Shown: positions 1 to 9,454 of the stretch, in pieces
How the letters are laid out: every line of letters begins with the position of its first letter
Numbering within the stretch: position 1 is the first letter of the stretch
Origin: DATILI01 sp035476635
GTDB lineage: Bacteria > Pseudomonadota > Gammaproteobacteria > Burkholderiales > Burkholderiaceae_C
NCBI GenBank assembly: GCA_035476635.1
Contig: DATILI010000058.1
Location: 1 to 14,729, forward strand
Direction: 5' to 3'
Length of the DNA stretch: 14,729 nt
Program-made: the position numbers and the translations under genes
Notes under the pieces: model-generated
Seen by the model: only the letters and a program-made list of their open reading frames with translations
What the model was told of the DNA's origin: nothing
Databases searched by the model: none

Positions 1-1
1 G

Positions 2-541
2 CTCACCGCCACCATCAAGAAGACCAACTGCATGGTGATCTTCATCAACCAGATCCGCATGAAGATCGGCGTGATGTTCGGCAGCCCCGAAACCACCACC
101 GGCGGCAACGCGCTGAAGTTCTACGCCTCGGTGCGCCTGGATATCCGCCGCACCGGCACCATCAAGAAGGGCGAAGAGGCGATCGGCAACGAGACCAAGG
201 TCAAGGTGGTGAAGAACAAGGTGGCGCCCCCGTTCAAGACGGCGGAGTTCGACATCCTGTTCGGCGAGGGCATCAGCCGCGAGGGCGAGATCATCGACAT
301 GGGCGTGAATGCCCGCATCATCGAGAAGTCCGGTGCCTGGTACGCCTACAACGGCGAGAAGATCGGCCAGGGCCGCGACAACGCGCGCGAGTTCCTGCGC
401 GAGAACGCCGATCTGTCGTACGAAATCGAGAACAAGGTGCGCGATTCGCTGGGCATCCCGTTGCTGCCCGCCCCGGAAGGCACCGCAGCCGAAGCCAAGC
501 CGGCCAAAGCCGGCAAGAAGGACGCTGCCGAGGCTGCCTGA
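2..541 (+). CDS. recA: RecA recombinase, 3' part (5' end outside window)
   Basis: This is the C-terminal part of RecA, the ATP-dependent filament-forming recombinase that catalyses strand exchange and triggers LexA cleavage. The reading frame is open from base 2, so roughly the first half of the protein, including Walker A, lies upstream. Visible are the end of the core ATPase fold (FINQIRMKIGVMFG), the DNA-binding loop L2 region (GSPETTTGGNALKFYASVRL, bases 80-139) and the C-terminal domain (VKVVKNKVAPPFKTAEFDI, GEKIGQGRDNAREFL). The family assignment is unambiguous. The tail after the last conserved helix (about residues 155-179 of the visible part) is rich in Ala, Lys and Glu, unlike the strongly acidic tail of E. 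coli RecA. The stop at 539-541 is 5 bp before recX, so the two genes are probably co-transcribed. Confidence 0.97.
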   Translation, partial: LTATIKKTNCMVIFINQIRMKIGVMFGSPETTTGGNALKFYASVRLDIRRTGTIKKGEEAIGNETKVKVVKNKVAPPFKTAEFDILFGEGISREGEIIDMGVNARIIEKSGAWYAYNGEKIGQGRDNAREFLRENADLSYEIENKVRDSLGIPLLPAPEGTAAEAKPAKAGKKDAAEAA

Positions 542-546
542 TTCCC

Positions 547-1002
547 ATGGCCTGGGGCGGCAAGCCATCGCTGAAAGGGCGCGCGCTGCGCCTGCTCGGC
601 ACGCGCGAGCATTCGCGGGCCGAGCTGGAGCGCAAGCTGCGCAGCCATGAGGAAACGCCTGGGCAACTGGCGCAGGCCCTCGATGAATTGCAGGCCAAGG
701 GCTTCATCAATGAGCAGCGGGTGCTGGAGTCGGTGGTGCATCGACGCGCCGGCCGCCTGGGCGCCACGCGCATTCGCAGAGAGTTGCAGGAAAAGGGCCT
801 GGATCCGCAAGCCGTCCAGGAGGCGGTTGCCGGCTTGCAGGCAACCGAACTGGAGCGTGCGCGCGAGGTGTGGCGCAAGAAGTTCGGCGAGCCGCCGGCA
901 GACGCAGCAGAGCGCGGCAAGCAAATGCGTTTTCTGGCCGGCCGCGGCTTTGGCGGCGAGGTGGTGCGCCGCGTCGTGGCGGGTGCGTCCGACGATGATT
1001 GA
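547..1002 (+). CDS. recX: RecX, regulatory protein of RecA
   Basis: RecX binds RecA and its filaments in the cytoplasm and limits RecA activity. The product is 151 residues, close to the usual 150-170. It shows the all-helical repeat pattern of the family: LKGRALRLLGTREHSRAEL near the N-terminus, then ALDELQAKGFINEQRVLES, then RLGATRIRRELQEKGLD, and a C-terminal FLAGRGFGGEVVRRVV. It starts at ATG 547, only 5 bp after the recA stop. No strong ribosome site is visible (a weak GAGG lies 13 bp upstream inside recA), so translation probably depends on ribosomes finishing recA. Adjacency to recA is the classic arrangement and supports the call. The stop at 1000-1002 sits inside an inverted repeat shared with the convergent argC. 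Confidence 0.95.
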   Translation: MAWGGKPSLKGRALRLLGTREHSRAELERKLRSHEETPGQLAQALDELQAKGFINEQRVLESVVHRRAGRLGATRIRRELQEKGLDPQAVQEAVAGLQATELERAREVWRKKFGEPPADAAERGKQMRFLAGRGFGGEVVRRVVAGASDDD

Positions 1003-1047
1003 GCCAGCCCCTCGGGGTCAGCCCCCAGGCCGGCCGCGCCGGCTCAA
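999..1047. terminator. Candidate bidirectional terminator between convergent recX and argC
   Basis: A perfect 7-bp inverted repeat, TTGAGCC at 999-1005 and GGCTCAA at 1041-1047, brackets the whole recX-argC junction. Inside it are a GCCGG/CCGGC hairpin (1029-1033 and 1039-1043) and a CCCC/GGGG pair (1008-1011 and 1014-1017). The outer arms contain the stop codons of both genes. The convergent layout calls for termination here. No clear T-run follows on either strand, so the termination role is inferred from structure and position. Confidence 0.4.
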
Positions 1048-1967
1048 AGACCGAGCATCAGCTTGAGGTTCTGCACCGCCGCACCGCTGGCGCCCTTGCC
1101 CAGGTTGTCCAGCCGCGCGACCAGCACGGCCTGGCGGTACTCTTCATTGGCGAACACGCGCAATTCCATCTTGTTCGTGTCGTTCAGCGCCAACGGGTCG
1201 ATCTTGCCGCCTTCGGTGGGTGCTTGCACGCTGACCCACTCGCTGCCTTCGTAGTGCTTGACCAGGGCCTCATGCAGAGCCGAGGCCTTGGGGCTGCCGG
1301 GCAGCAAATCCAGGTGCAGCGGCAGGTTCACCAGCATGCCCTGCTTGAAGTTGCCGACCGACGGAATGAAGATCGGCCGGCGCGTCAGGCCCGTGTACTT
1401 CACGATTTCGGGCAGGTGCTTGTGCTTGAGCGTGAGCGCGTAGGTTTCAAAGGCAGGGGCTGCGCCGCCTTCGTACGCTTCGATCATGCTGCGCCCGCCG
1501 CCCGAGTAGCCGCTGACCGATGGCAGGGAGATGGGATGGTCCTTGGGCAGCAGGCCGGCATCCACCAACGGCCGAATCAGTGCGATCGCGCCAGTGGAAT
1601 AGCAGCCGGGATTGCTCACGCGGCGGGCGTTGATCACGGCCTCGCGCTGGCCGGCTGCGAGTTCGGGAAAGCCAAAAACCCAGTCCGCGGCGGTACGGTG
1701 CGCCGTCGAGGCGTCGATGATCTTCGGCCCGGGCTTGCCCGTGGTTTTGGCCAGCTCGTCGATCATGGCCACCGACTCGCGCGAAGCATCGTCGTGCAGG
1801 CAAAGAATCACCAGGTCCACGCCAGCCACCAGCGTACGCTTGGCGGCCGGATCCTTGCGCAACTCGGGCGCGATGCTGACCAACTCGATTTGCGGCATCT
1901 GTTGCAGCCGCTCGCGGATCTGCAAACCCGTGGTGCCGGCTTCGCCATCAATGAAGACCTTTGGCAT
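1044..1967 (-). CDS. argC: N-acetyl-gamma-glutamyl-phosphate reductase, type 2 (ArgC)
   Basis: ArgC catalyses the NADPH-dependent reduction of N-acetyl-glutamyl-5-phosphate to the semialdehyde, the third step of arginine synthesis, in the cytoplasm. The product is 307 residues, matching the shorter type 2 form. The N-terminus MPKVFIDGEAGTTGLQIRER carries the nucleotide-binding glycine motif. The catalytic cysteine is Cys122 in SNPGCYSTGA, and a conserved HKHLPEI segment lies near residue 202. The start at 1967 is chosen because an AGGA site (1978-1975) sits 7 bp upstream and the family N-terminus begins there; an in-frame ATG at 2015 would add 16 unrelated residues. The gene is transcribed away from sucC and toward recX. 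Confidence in family and frame is high. Confidence 0.95.
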   Translation of the reverse strand: MPKVFIDGEAGTTGLQIRERLQQMPQIELVSIAPELRKDPAAKRTLVAGVDLVILCLHDDASRESVAMIDELAKTTGKPGPKIIDASTAHRTAADWVFGFPELAAGQREAVINARRVSNPGCYSTGAIALIRPLVDAGLLPKDHPISLPSVSGYSGGGRSMIEAYEGGAAPAFETYALTLKHKHLPEIVKYTGLTRRPIFIPSVGNFKQGMLVNLPLHLDLLPGSPKASALHEALVKHYEGSEWVSVQAPTEGGKIDPLALNDTNKMELRVFANEEYRQAVLVARLDNLGKGASGAAVQNLKLMLGL

Positions 1968-1974
1968 GACTCTG

Positions 1975-1978
1975 TCCT
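1975..1978 (-). promoter_or_regulatory. Ribosome binding site of argC
   Basis: AGGA on the minus strand, 7 bp before the ATG at 1967. It decides the argC start in favour of 1967 over the in-frame upstream ATG at 2015. Confidence 0.6.
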
Positions 1979-2007
1979 GTGGAAACTGCGTAGGGGCAAT
2001 GTAAGGC

Positions 2008-2026
2008 ATGCACAAGTTTTGTGCAT
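2008..2026. promoter_or_regulatory. Perfect palindrome, candidate operator in the argC-sucC divergent region
   Basis: ATGCACAA (2008-2015), a 3-bp spacer GTT, and TTGTGCAT (2019-2026) form a perfect dyad of 8-bp arms. It is centred between two divergent genes and ends 7 bp before the extended -10 of sucC, so it would cover the -35 region. Its core, TGCAC-N7-GTGCA, has the spacing of enterobacterial NtrC sites (TGCACC-N5-GGTGCA), although the bases flanking the spacer differ. That it is a regulator site is inference; the dyad itself is directly visible. Confidence 0.5.
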
Positions 2027-2033
2027 TGCAGCA

Positions 2034-2042
2034 TGATACATT
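2034..2042 (+). promoter_or_regulatory. Candidate extended -10 promoter element for sucCD
   Basis: TGATACATT reads as TG-N followed by TACATT, an extended -10 hexamer about 85 bp upstream of the sucC ATG. No good -35 hexamer is present at the usual distance; the palindrome at 2008-2026 lies there instead, which fits a regulated promoter. The evidence is sequence resemblance only. Confidence 0.35.
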
Positions 2043-2115
2043 TGATGGTTGCCATTGTCATGCGCCTGCCGCGGGACCACCGGTCCACGCATCCGGTCAC
2101 AAACCATCCATTCCT

Positions 2116-2123
2116 GAGAGAGA
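2116..2123 (+). promoter_or_regulatory. Ribosome binding site of sucC
   Basis: A purine run GAGAGAGA ends 4 bp before ATG 2128. It supports the start at 2128 over the in-frame ATG at 2008, which lies inside the palindrome. Confidence 0.55.
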
Positions 2124-2127
2124 CCTC

Positions 2128-3292
<1,165 letters not shown>

Positions 3293-3294
<2 letters not shown>

Positions 3295-3297
3295 GGA
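3293..3297 (+). promoter_or_regulatory. Ribosome binding site of sucD overlapping the sucC stop
   Basis: AAGGA uses the last two bases of the sucC TAA stop and lies 6 bp before ATG 3304. This allows coupled, matched synthesis of the two subunits. Confidence 0.65.
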
Positions 3298-3303
3298 AAC
3301 GTC

Positions 3304-4197
3304 ATGTCGATCTACATCAACAAAGACACCAAAGTCATCACGCAAGGCATCACCGGCAAGACCGGCCAATTCCATACGGAAAAGTGCCAGGAATACGCCA
3401 ACGGCAAGAACTGCTTCGTTGCCGGTGTGAACCCCAAGAAGGCCGGTGAATCGATCTTCAACATCCCGATCTACGCCTCGGTGAAAGAGGCCGCGTTGCA
3501 GACCGGTGCCACCGTGTCGGTGATCTACGTGCCGCCGGCCGGTGCGGCCGCCGCAATCTGGGAAGCCGTTGAAGCCGACCTGGACATGGCGATCTGCATC
3601 ACCGAAGGCATCCCAGTGCGCGACATGCTGGAAGTGCGCAACAAGATGAAGGCCAAGGAAGCCAAGGGCGGCAAGAAGACGCTGCTGCTTGGCCCCAACT
3701 GCCCTGGCCTGATCACGCCCGACGAAATCAAGATCGGCATCATGCCCGGCCACATCCACCGCAAGGGCCGCATCGGCGTGGTTTCGCGCTCCGGCACGCT
3801 AACCTACGAAGCCGTGGCGCAGCTCACCGAAATCGGCCTGGGCCAGTCCAGTGCCGTCGGAATTGGTGGCGACCCGATCAACGGTCTGAAGCACATCGAC
3901 GTGATGAAGGCCTTCAACGACGACCCGGATACCGACGCCGTCATCATGATCGGCGAAATCGGCGGCCCGGACGAAGCCGACGCGGCCCGCTGGTGTAAGG
4001 ACAACATGAAGAAGCCGGTGGTTGGCTTCATCGCCGGCGTCACGGCCCCTCCCGGCAAGCGCATGGGCCATGCCGGCGCGCTGATCGCCGGCGGTGCCGA
4101 CACAGCGGAAGCCAAGCTGGGCATTATGGAAGAGAGCGGCTTCACGGTGACGCGCAACTTCTCGGAACTGGCCAAGCTGCTCAAGGGCCGGCTCTAG
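3304..4197 (+). CDS. sucD: Succinyl-CoA synthetase, alpha subunit
   Basis: SucD binds CoA and carries the histidine that is transiently phosphorylated during the succinyl-CoA synthetase reaction. The product is 297 residues, slightly longer than the 289 of E. coli. Visible are the N-terminal CoA-binding Rossmann segment (MSIYINKDTKVITQGITGKT, then TEKCQEYANGKNCFVAGVNP), the LLLGPNCPGLITP motif near residue 130, the SRSGTLTYEA segment near 161, and the active-site histidine His256 in GKRMGHAGALIAGGADTAE. A short Lys/Gly-rich insert (KAKEAKGGKK, about 116-125) accounts for part of the extra length. A hairpin 56 bp downstream probably ends the sucCD transcript. Confidence 0.98.
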   Translation: MSIYINKDTKVITQGITGKTGQFHTEKCQEYANGKNCFVAGVNPKKAGESIFNIPIYASVKEAALQTGATVSVIYVPPAGAAAAIWEAVEADLDMAICITEGIPVRDMLEVRNKMKAKEAKGGKKTLLLGPNCPGLITPDEIKIGIMPGHIHRKGRIGVVSRSGTLTYEAVAQLTEIGLGQSSAVGIGGDPINGLKHIDVMKAFNDDPDTDAVIMIGEIGGPDEADAARWCKDNMKKPVVGFIAGVTAPPGKRMGHAGALIAGGADTAEAKLGIMEESGFTVTRNFSELAKLLKGRL

Positions 4198-4253
4198 TCG
4201 TTTACCCGGACGTTTCGGAATCTGAATCGTCCATTGCGGTTACCCACAATTGC

Positions 4254-4292
4254 AAGCCGGGTTTTCTGACCGAAAATCCGGCTTCGCTTTTG
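4254..4292 (+). terminator. Rho-independent-type terminator after sucCD
   Basis: Arms AAGCCGGGTTTTC (4254-4266) and GAAAATCCGGCTT (4272-4284) form a 13-bp stem with one G-T wobble and a 5-base loop. CGC and then TTTT follow at 4285-4291. The stem is long and well placed 56 bp after the sucD stop, but the T-run is short and slightly displaced. It separates sucCD from the terC-type gene, which would then need its own start of transcription or depend on readthrough. Confidence 0.55.
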
Positions 4293-4339
4293 CCCAACAT
4301 CCGGCCGCCGGCTCGAGGCGTCCCTTCTGAAAGCCCACC

Positions 4340-5038
4340 GTGGAAGAGTTTCTCACCGCCCATTTCTGGATAGCCGTCGGTCAGATCATCATGATCGACA
4401 TCTTGCTTGGCGGTGACAACGCGGTGGTGATCGCGTTGGCCTGCCGCGGTTTGCCGCTGCACCTTCGCACCAAGGGCATCCTGTGGGGCACGGCCGGCGC
4501 GATCGTGCTGCGGGTGATCCTGATCGCTTTCGCCCTGACACTGCTGCAGATTCCGTTCCTCAAGCTGGTTGGCGCTCTTTTGCTGTTGTGGATCGGCGTC
4601 AAGCTGCTCGTGCCCGAGCAAGAAGATGAGCACGGCAAGATCCAGGCGAGTGACAAACTCTGGGCGGCCGTCAAGACCGTCATCGTGGCGGACCTGGTGA
4701 TGAGCCTTGACAACGTGATTGCGATCGCCGGAGCCGCCCAGGGTGCGGGGAGCACGCATCAGTTGCCGCTGGTGATTTTCGGCCTGTTGGTCAGCATTCC
4801 CATCATCATCTGGGGGAGCCAGTTGGTGCTCAAGCTGATGGACCGCTTCCCCATCATCATCACCGTGGGGGGCATGCTGCTCGGCTGGATTGCGGGAACC
4901 ATGGCGCATAGCGATCCCGCGGTCATTGACTACCTTCCCCAGACCAAGGCATGGAACTATGGATTGGGCATTGCCGGCGCGCTGCTGGTACTGGTCGTCG
5001 GCAAACTGGCTGAGCGCAGGGCCAAGCCAGCGGTTTGA
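4340..5038 (+). CDS. TerC family integral membrane protein, YjbE type (putative metal ion exporter)
   Basis: A 232-residue inner-membrane protein of the TerC superfamily, closest by eye to the YjbE-type branch, some members of which are linked to manganese efflux. Hydrophobic segments lie at about residues 8-34, 49-70, 74-91, 112-133, 142-163, 171-190 and 206-222. The two halves repeat the acidic membrane signature: DILLGGDNAVVIALA (Asp20, Asp26) and ADLVMSLDNVIAIAG (Asp118, Asp124), the duplicated metal-site pattern of the family. An Asp/Glu/His-rich loop (PEQEDEHGK, 92-100) separates them. The start is GTG 4340, where the family N-terminus begins; only a weak GAAAG is seen upstream. I see no manganese-riboswitch signature in the leader. 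The substrate is not proven by sequence. Confidence 0.85.
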   Translation: MEEFLTAHFWIAVGQIIMIDILLGGDNAVVIALACRGLPLHLRTKGILWGTAGAIVLRVILIAFALTLLQIPFLKLVGALLLLWIGVKLLVPEQEDEHGKIQASDKLWAAVKTVIVADLVMSLDNVIAIAGAAQGAGSTHQLPLVIFGLLVSIPIIIWGSQLVLKLMDRFPIIITVGGMLLGWIAGTMAHSDPAVIDYLPQTKAWNYGLGIAGALLVLVVGKLAERRAKPAV

Positions 5039-5238
5039 ATTGTGGCGCAAGGCAGGCCGCCTGCGCCGGGCAAAATTGCGACAAATCGAGGCGGCAGGGG
5101 AGTCAACGCCCTTGTCCGCGGAATGCACGTCTGGTAACGTCCGGCGATGCTCTACTTGGCTCCCGCGTCCTTTGATTCGCACGCAAATCTTCTCCGCAAG
5201 AAAGCCCAAGCGCCGCTGATTTACGCGCGGGGCGCAAA
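5039..5238 (+). other. 200-bp intergenic region upstream of the signalling cluster
   Basis: This is the largest gap in the window. It begins with a GC-rich hairpin (5044-5067: GGCGCA, bulged A, GGC, a 5-base loop, then GCCTGCGCC) without a T-run, which may mark the end of the terC transcript. The middle holds a possible promoter (5112-5140). The last 60 bp before GTG 5239 contain no coding sequence I can support, and an in-frame TGA at 5173 bounds the kinase gene. I see no repeat, attachment site or RNA gene. Confidence 0.5.
5112..5140 (+). promoter_or_regulatory. Candidate sigma-70 promoter for the CHASE2 kinase operon
   Basis: TTGTCC (5112-5117), a 17-bp spacer, and TAACGT (5135-5140) preceded by TGG, an extended -10 dinucleotide. 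Spacing is ideal and the hexamers are moderate. It lies about 100 bp upstream of GTG 5239, in the only sizeable gap before the six-gene cluster. Support is resemblance and position. Confidence 0.3.
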
Positions 5239-7875
<2,637 letters not shown>

Positions 7876-7899
7876 CGTCGAGATTCTTCAGATCACGAA

Positions 7900-8688
7900 A
7901 TGATGACCTACGAGTTCTGCGCACACACCCATCCGGGCCTTGCCAGGGAAAACAACGAAGACTCCGTGACCTTTGATGAATCGGCTCAACTCGGCGTCCT
8001 CGCGGACGGCATGGGCGGATACAACGCGGGCGAGGTTGCCAGCGGCATGGCAACGGCTTTCATTGGCTCGGAGATGGGGCGATGGCTTTCCCAAGCCGGC
8101 AAGCGGGCCAACGGCAAGGAAGTGCGTCGGGCCATGGAGATCTGCGTAGACAACTCCAACCGCTCGATCTTTCATGCGGCCAGCACCAATTCACATTACT
8201 CCGGCATGGGGACGACCCTGGTCGTCGGCGTGTTCCAGGATTCGCGCCTGATCCTCGGGCACATCGGCGATTCGCGTTGCTACCGCCTGCGCGGCGAGGA
8301 TTTTTCCCAGATCACGCGCGATCATTCGTTGTTGCAGGAGCAGCTCGATGCGGGGCTCATCACGCCGCAGCAGGCCGCCGTATCGATGAACAAGAACCTG
8401 GTGACCCGGGCATTGGGCGTCGAAGACTCGGTGATGCTGGAGGTCAATGAGCATCACGTCGATGCCGGAGACCTCTACCTGCTCTGCTCGGATGGCCTGT
8501 CGGACATGGTCGCCGACACGGAGATTGCGCGGATACTGGAGGCCCGAGGCGGTTTGCAGCAGAAGGCCAAGGCGCTGATTGATGCGGCCAATGCCAATGG
8601 CGGCCGCGATAATATTAGCGTCTTGCTGGTAAAAGCCGGTGGTAGTTCCGAAAAGCGCGGTTTAATGGCACGCTTGCTGCGAACCTGA
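7900..8688 (+). CDS. PP2C-family Ser/Thr protein phosphatase (Stp1/PppA type)
   Basis: A 262-residue soluble metal-dependent phosphatase, predicted to remove phosphate from Ser and Thr residues set by the upstream kinase. It carries the family motifs in order: RENNED (16-21), LADGMGGYNAGE with metal ligand Asp36, GMGTTLVVG, GHIGDSRCYRLR, ITRDHSLLQEQLDAG, NLVTRALG, LLCSDGLSDMV with Asp198, and RDNISVLLV with Asp237. All metal-binding aspartates are present and the length matches bacterial single-domain PP2Cs, so it should be active. The start is ATG 7900 or ATG 7903, 24-27 bp after the kinase stop; neither has a clear ribosome site. The adjacent kinase and FHA genes make up a standard write-erase-read set. 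Confidence 0.95.
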   Translation: MMTYEFCAHTHPGLARENNEDSVTFDESAQLGVLADGMGGYNAGEVASGMATAFIGSEMGRWLSQAGKRANGKEVRRAMEICVDNSNRSIFHAASTNSHYSGMGTTLVVGVFQDSRLILGHIGDSRCYRLRGEDFSQITRDHSLLQEQLDAGLITPQQAAVSMNKNLVTRALGVEDSVMLEVNEHHVDAGDLYLLCSDGLSDMVADTEIARILEARGGLQQKAKALIDAANANGGRDNISVLLVKAGGSSEKRGLMARLLRT

Positions 8689-8728
8689 GCGGCGCGCCAG
8701 AAATTGCAAACAACAAAGTTATAGAAAC

Positions 8729-8733
8729 AGGAG
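8729..8733 (+). promoter_or_regulatory. Strong ribosome binding site of the FHA gene
   Basis: AGGAG ends 6 bp before ATG 8740, the best ribosome site in the signalling cluster. The FHA protein may therefore be made in excess over the kinase and phosphatase. It lies in a 51-bp spacer that is visibly more AT-rich than its surroundings. Confidence 0.6.
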
Positions 8734-8739
8734 TCGACC

Positions 8740-9396
8740 ATGCCGAAGATGATTGTGTCGATCGACGGGGTTGTCATCAAGGAAGTCCAGTTGACAAAAG
8801 ACCGTACGACGCTGGGTCGACGGCCCTATAACGACATCGTGATCGACAATCTTGCCGTCAGCGGAGAGCACGCGGTGGTGCAGATGATGGGCAACGACGT
8901 GCATCTCGAAGACCTGAACAGCACCAACGGCACTTACGTCAACGGCAAGGCGGTCAAGAAGCAGCAGTTGCAAAACAACGACACGGTCGAAATCGGCAAA
9001 TACAAGATCAAGTTTGTCCATGAAGCGGGCAATGAAGGATTTGACCGGACCGTGATCATGAAGGCTGGCTCCATGCCGCCGCCTTCTCCAGCGCCATTCC
9101 GGCCGTCCACGGGCGAGGTCACCACCGCAGTCTCGGCGGGCGCCGCCATCAAGGTTTTGTCCGGCGCCGCTGCCGGGCGCGAGGTTCCCTTGGTCAAGGT
9201 CGTGACCACGATCGGCAAGCCCGGCGTGGCCGTTGCAGCCATTACCAAGCGGCCGCATGCCTACGTTGTGGCCCATGTGGATGGCGCCACCATTTCCACG
9301 CTCAATGGCGTGTCGATTGGACCGGAACCGGTGACCTTGAAGAACGGCGACGTTCTGGAGCTTGCCGGTACGCAGATGCAGTTCGTGCAAAACTGA
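8740..9396 (+). CDS. FHA domain protein with a second, degenerate FHA-like half
   Basis: A 218-residue cytoplasmic phospho-threonine reader. The N-terminal FHA domain (about 1-95) has the expected contacts: LGRRPYNDIVID with Arg27/Arg28, SGEH (Ser41, His44), and NSTNGTYVNG (60-69). A linker (96-130) contains FDRTVIM (Thr104) and a Pro-rich stretch. The C-terminal half (about 131-218) repeats the fold pattern, with a beta-strand array, TIGKPG at the Arg-loop position, LNGVSIG, and LKNGDVLELAGTQMQFV, but lacks the GRR, SxxH and full NSTNGT residues. It reads as an FHA-like domain that cannot bind phospho-threonine in the usual way. Lying beside kinase and phosphatase genes, it is the probable partner or adaptor of the kinase. 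It has no membrane segment. Confidence 0.92.
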   Translation: MPKMIVSIDGVVIKEVQLTKDRTTLGRRPYNDIVIDNLAVSGEHAVVQMMGNDVHLEDLNSTNGTYVNGKAVKKQQLQNNDTVEIGKYKIKFVHEAGNEGFDRTVIMKAGSMPPPSPAPFRPSTGEVTTAVSAGAAIKVLSGAAAGREVPLVKVVTTIGKPGVAVAAITKRPHAYVVAHVDGATISTLNGVSIGPEPVTLKNGDVLELAGTQMQFVQN

Positions 9397-9454
9397 TACA
9401 TCCTCCACGTCGGCGCCTGATTTCGCAACAGCAACCGGCGAATGTCAGAGCAAC

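Noticed and set aside
999..2036. 345-residue open frame on the plus strand opposite argC
   Set aside because: ArgC on the minus strand has its glycine motif, catalytic Cys and a ribosome site; the plus product has none.
4198..4339. Possible manganese (yybP-ykoY) riboswitch before the TerC-type gene
   Set aside because: The family is sometimes under this riboswitch, but the 142-bp leader shows only the sucCD terminator hairpin and no recognisable riboswitch core.
5044..5067. GC-rich hairpin after the TerC-type gene as a Rho-independent terminator
   Set aside because: The stem is good (9 bp with one bulge) but no T-run follows on either strand, so it is noted within the intergenic entry and not called as a terminator.
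4202..5209. 335-residue open frame on the minus strand opposite the TerC-type gene
   Set aside because: Low-complexity Asp/Gln/His/Arg composition and no domain. The plus strand encodes a clear membrane protein.
8689..8739. AT-richer spacer with TATAGA (8720-8725), a possible internal promoter before the FHA gene
   Set aside because: No -35 hexamer at 16-18 bp spacing. Only the ribosome site is supported.
9362..9454. Upstream in-frame ATG for the cyclase at 9362
   Set aside because: It would overlap the end of the FHA gene and add 31 residues unlike a membrane anchor. The natural N-terminus begins at 9455.
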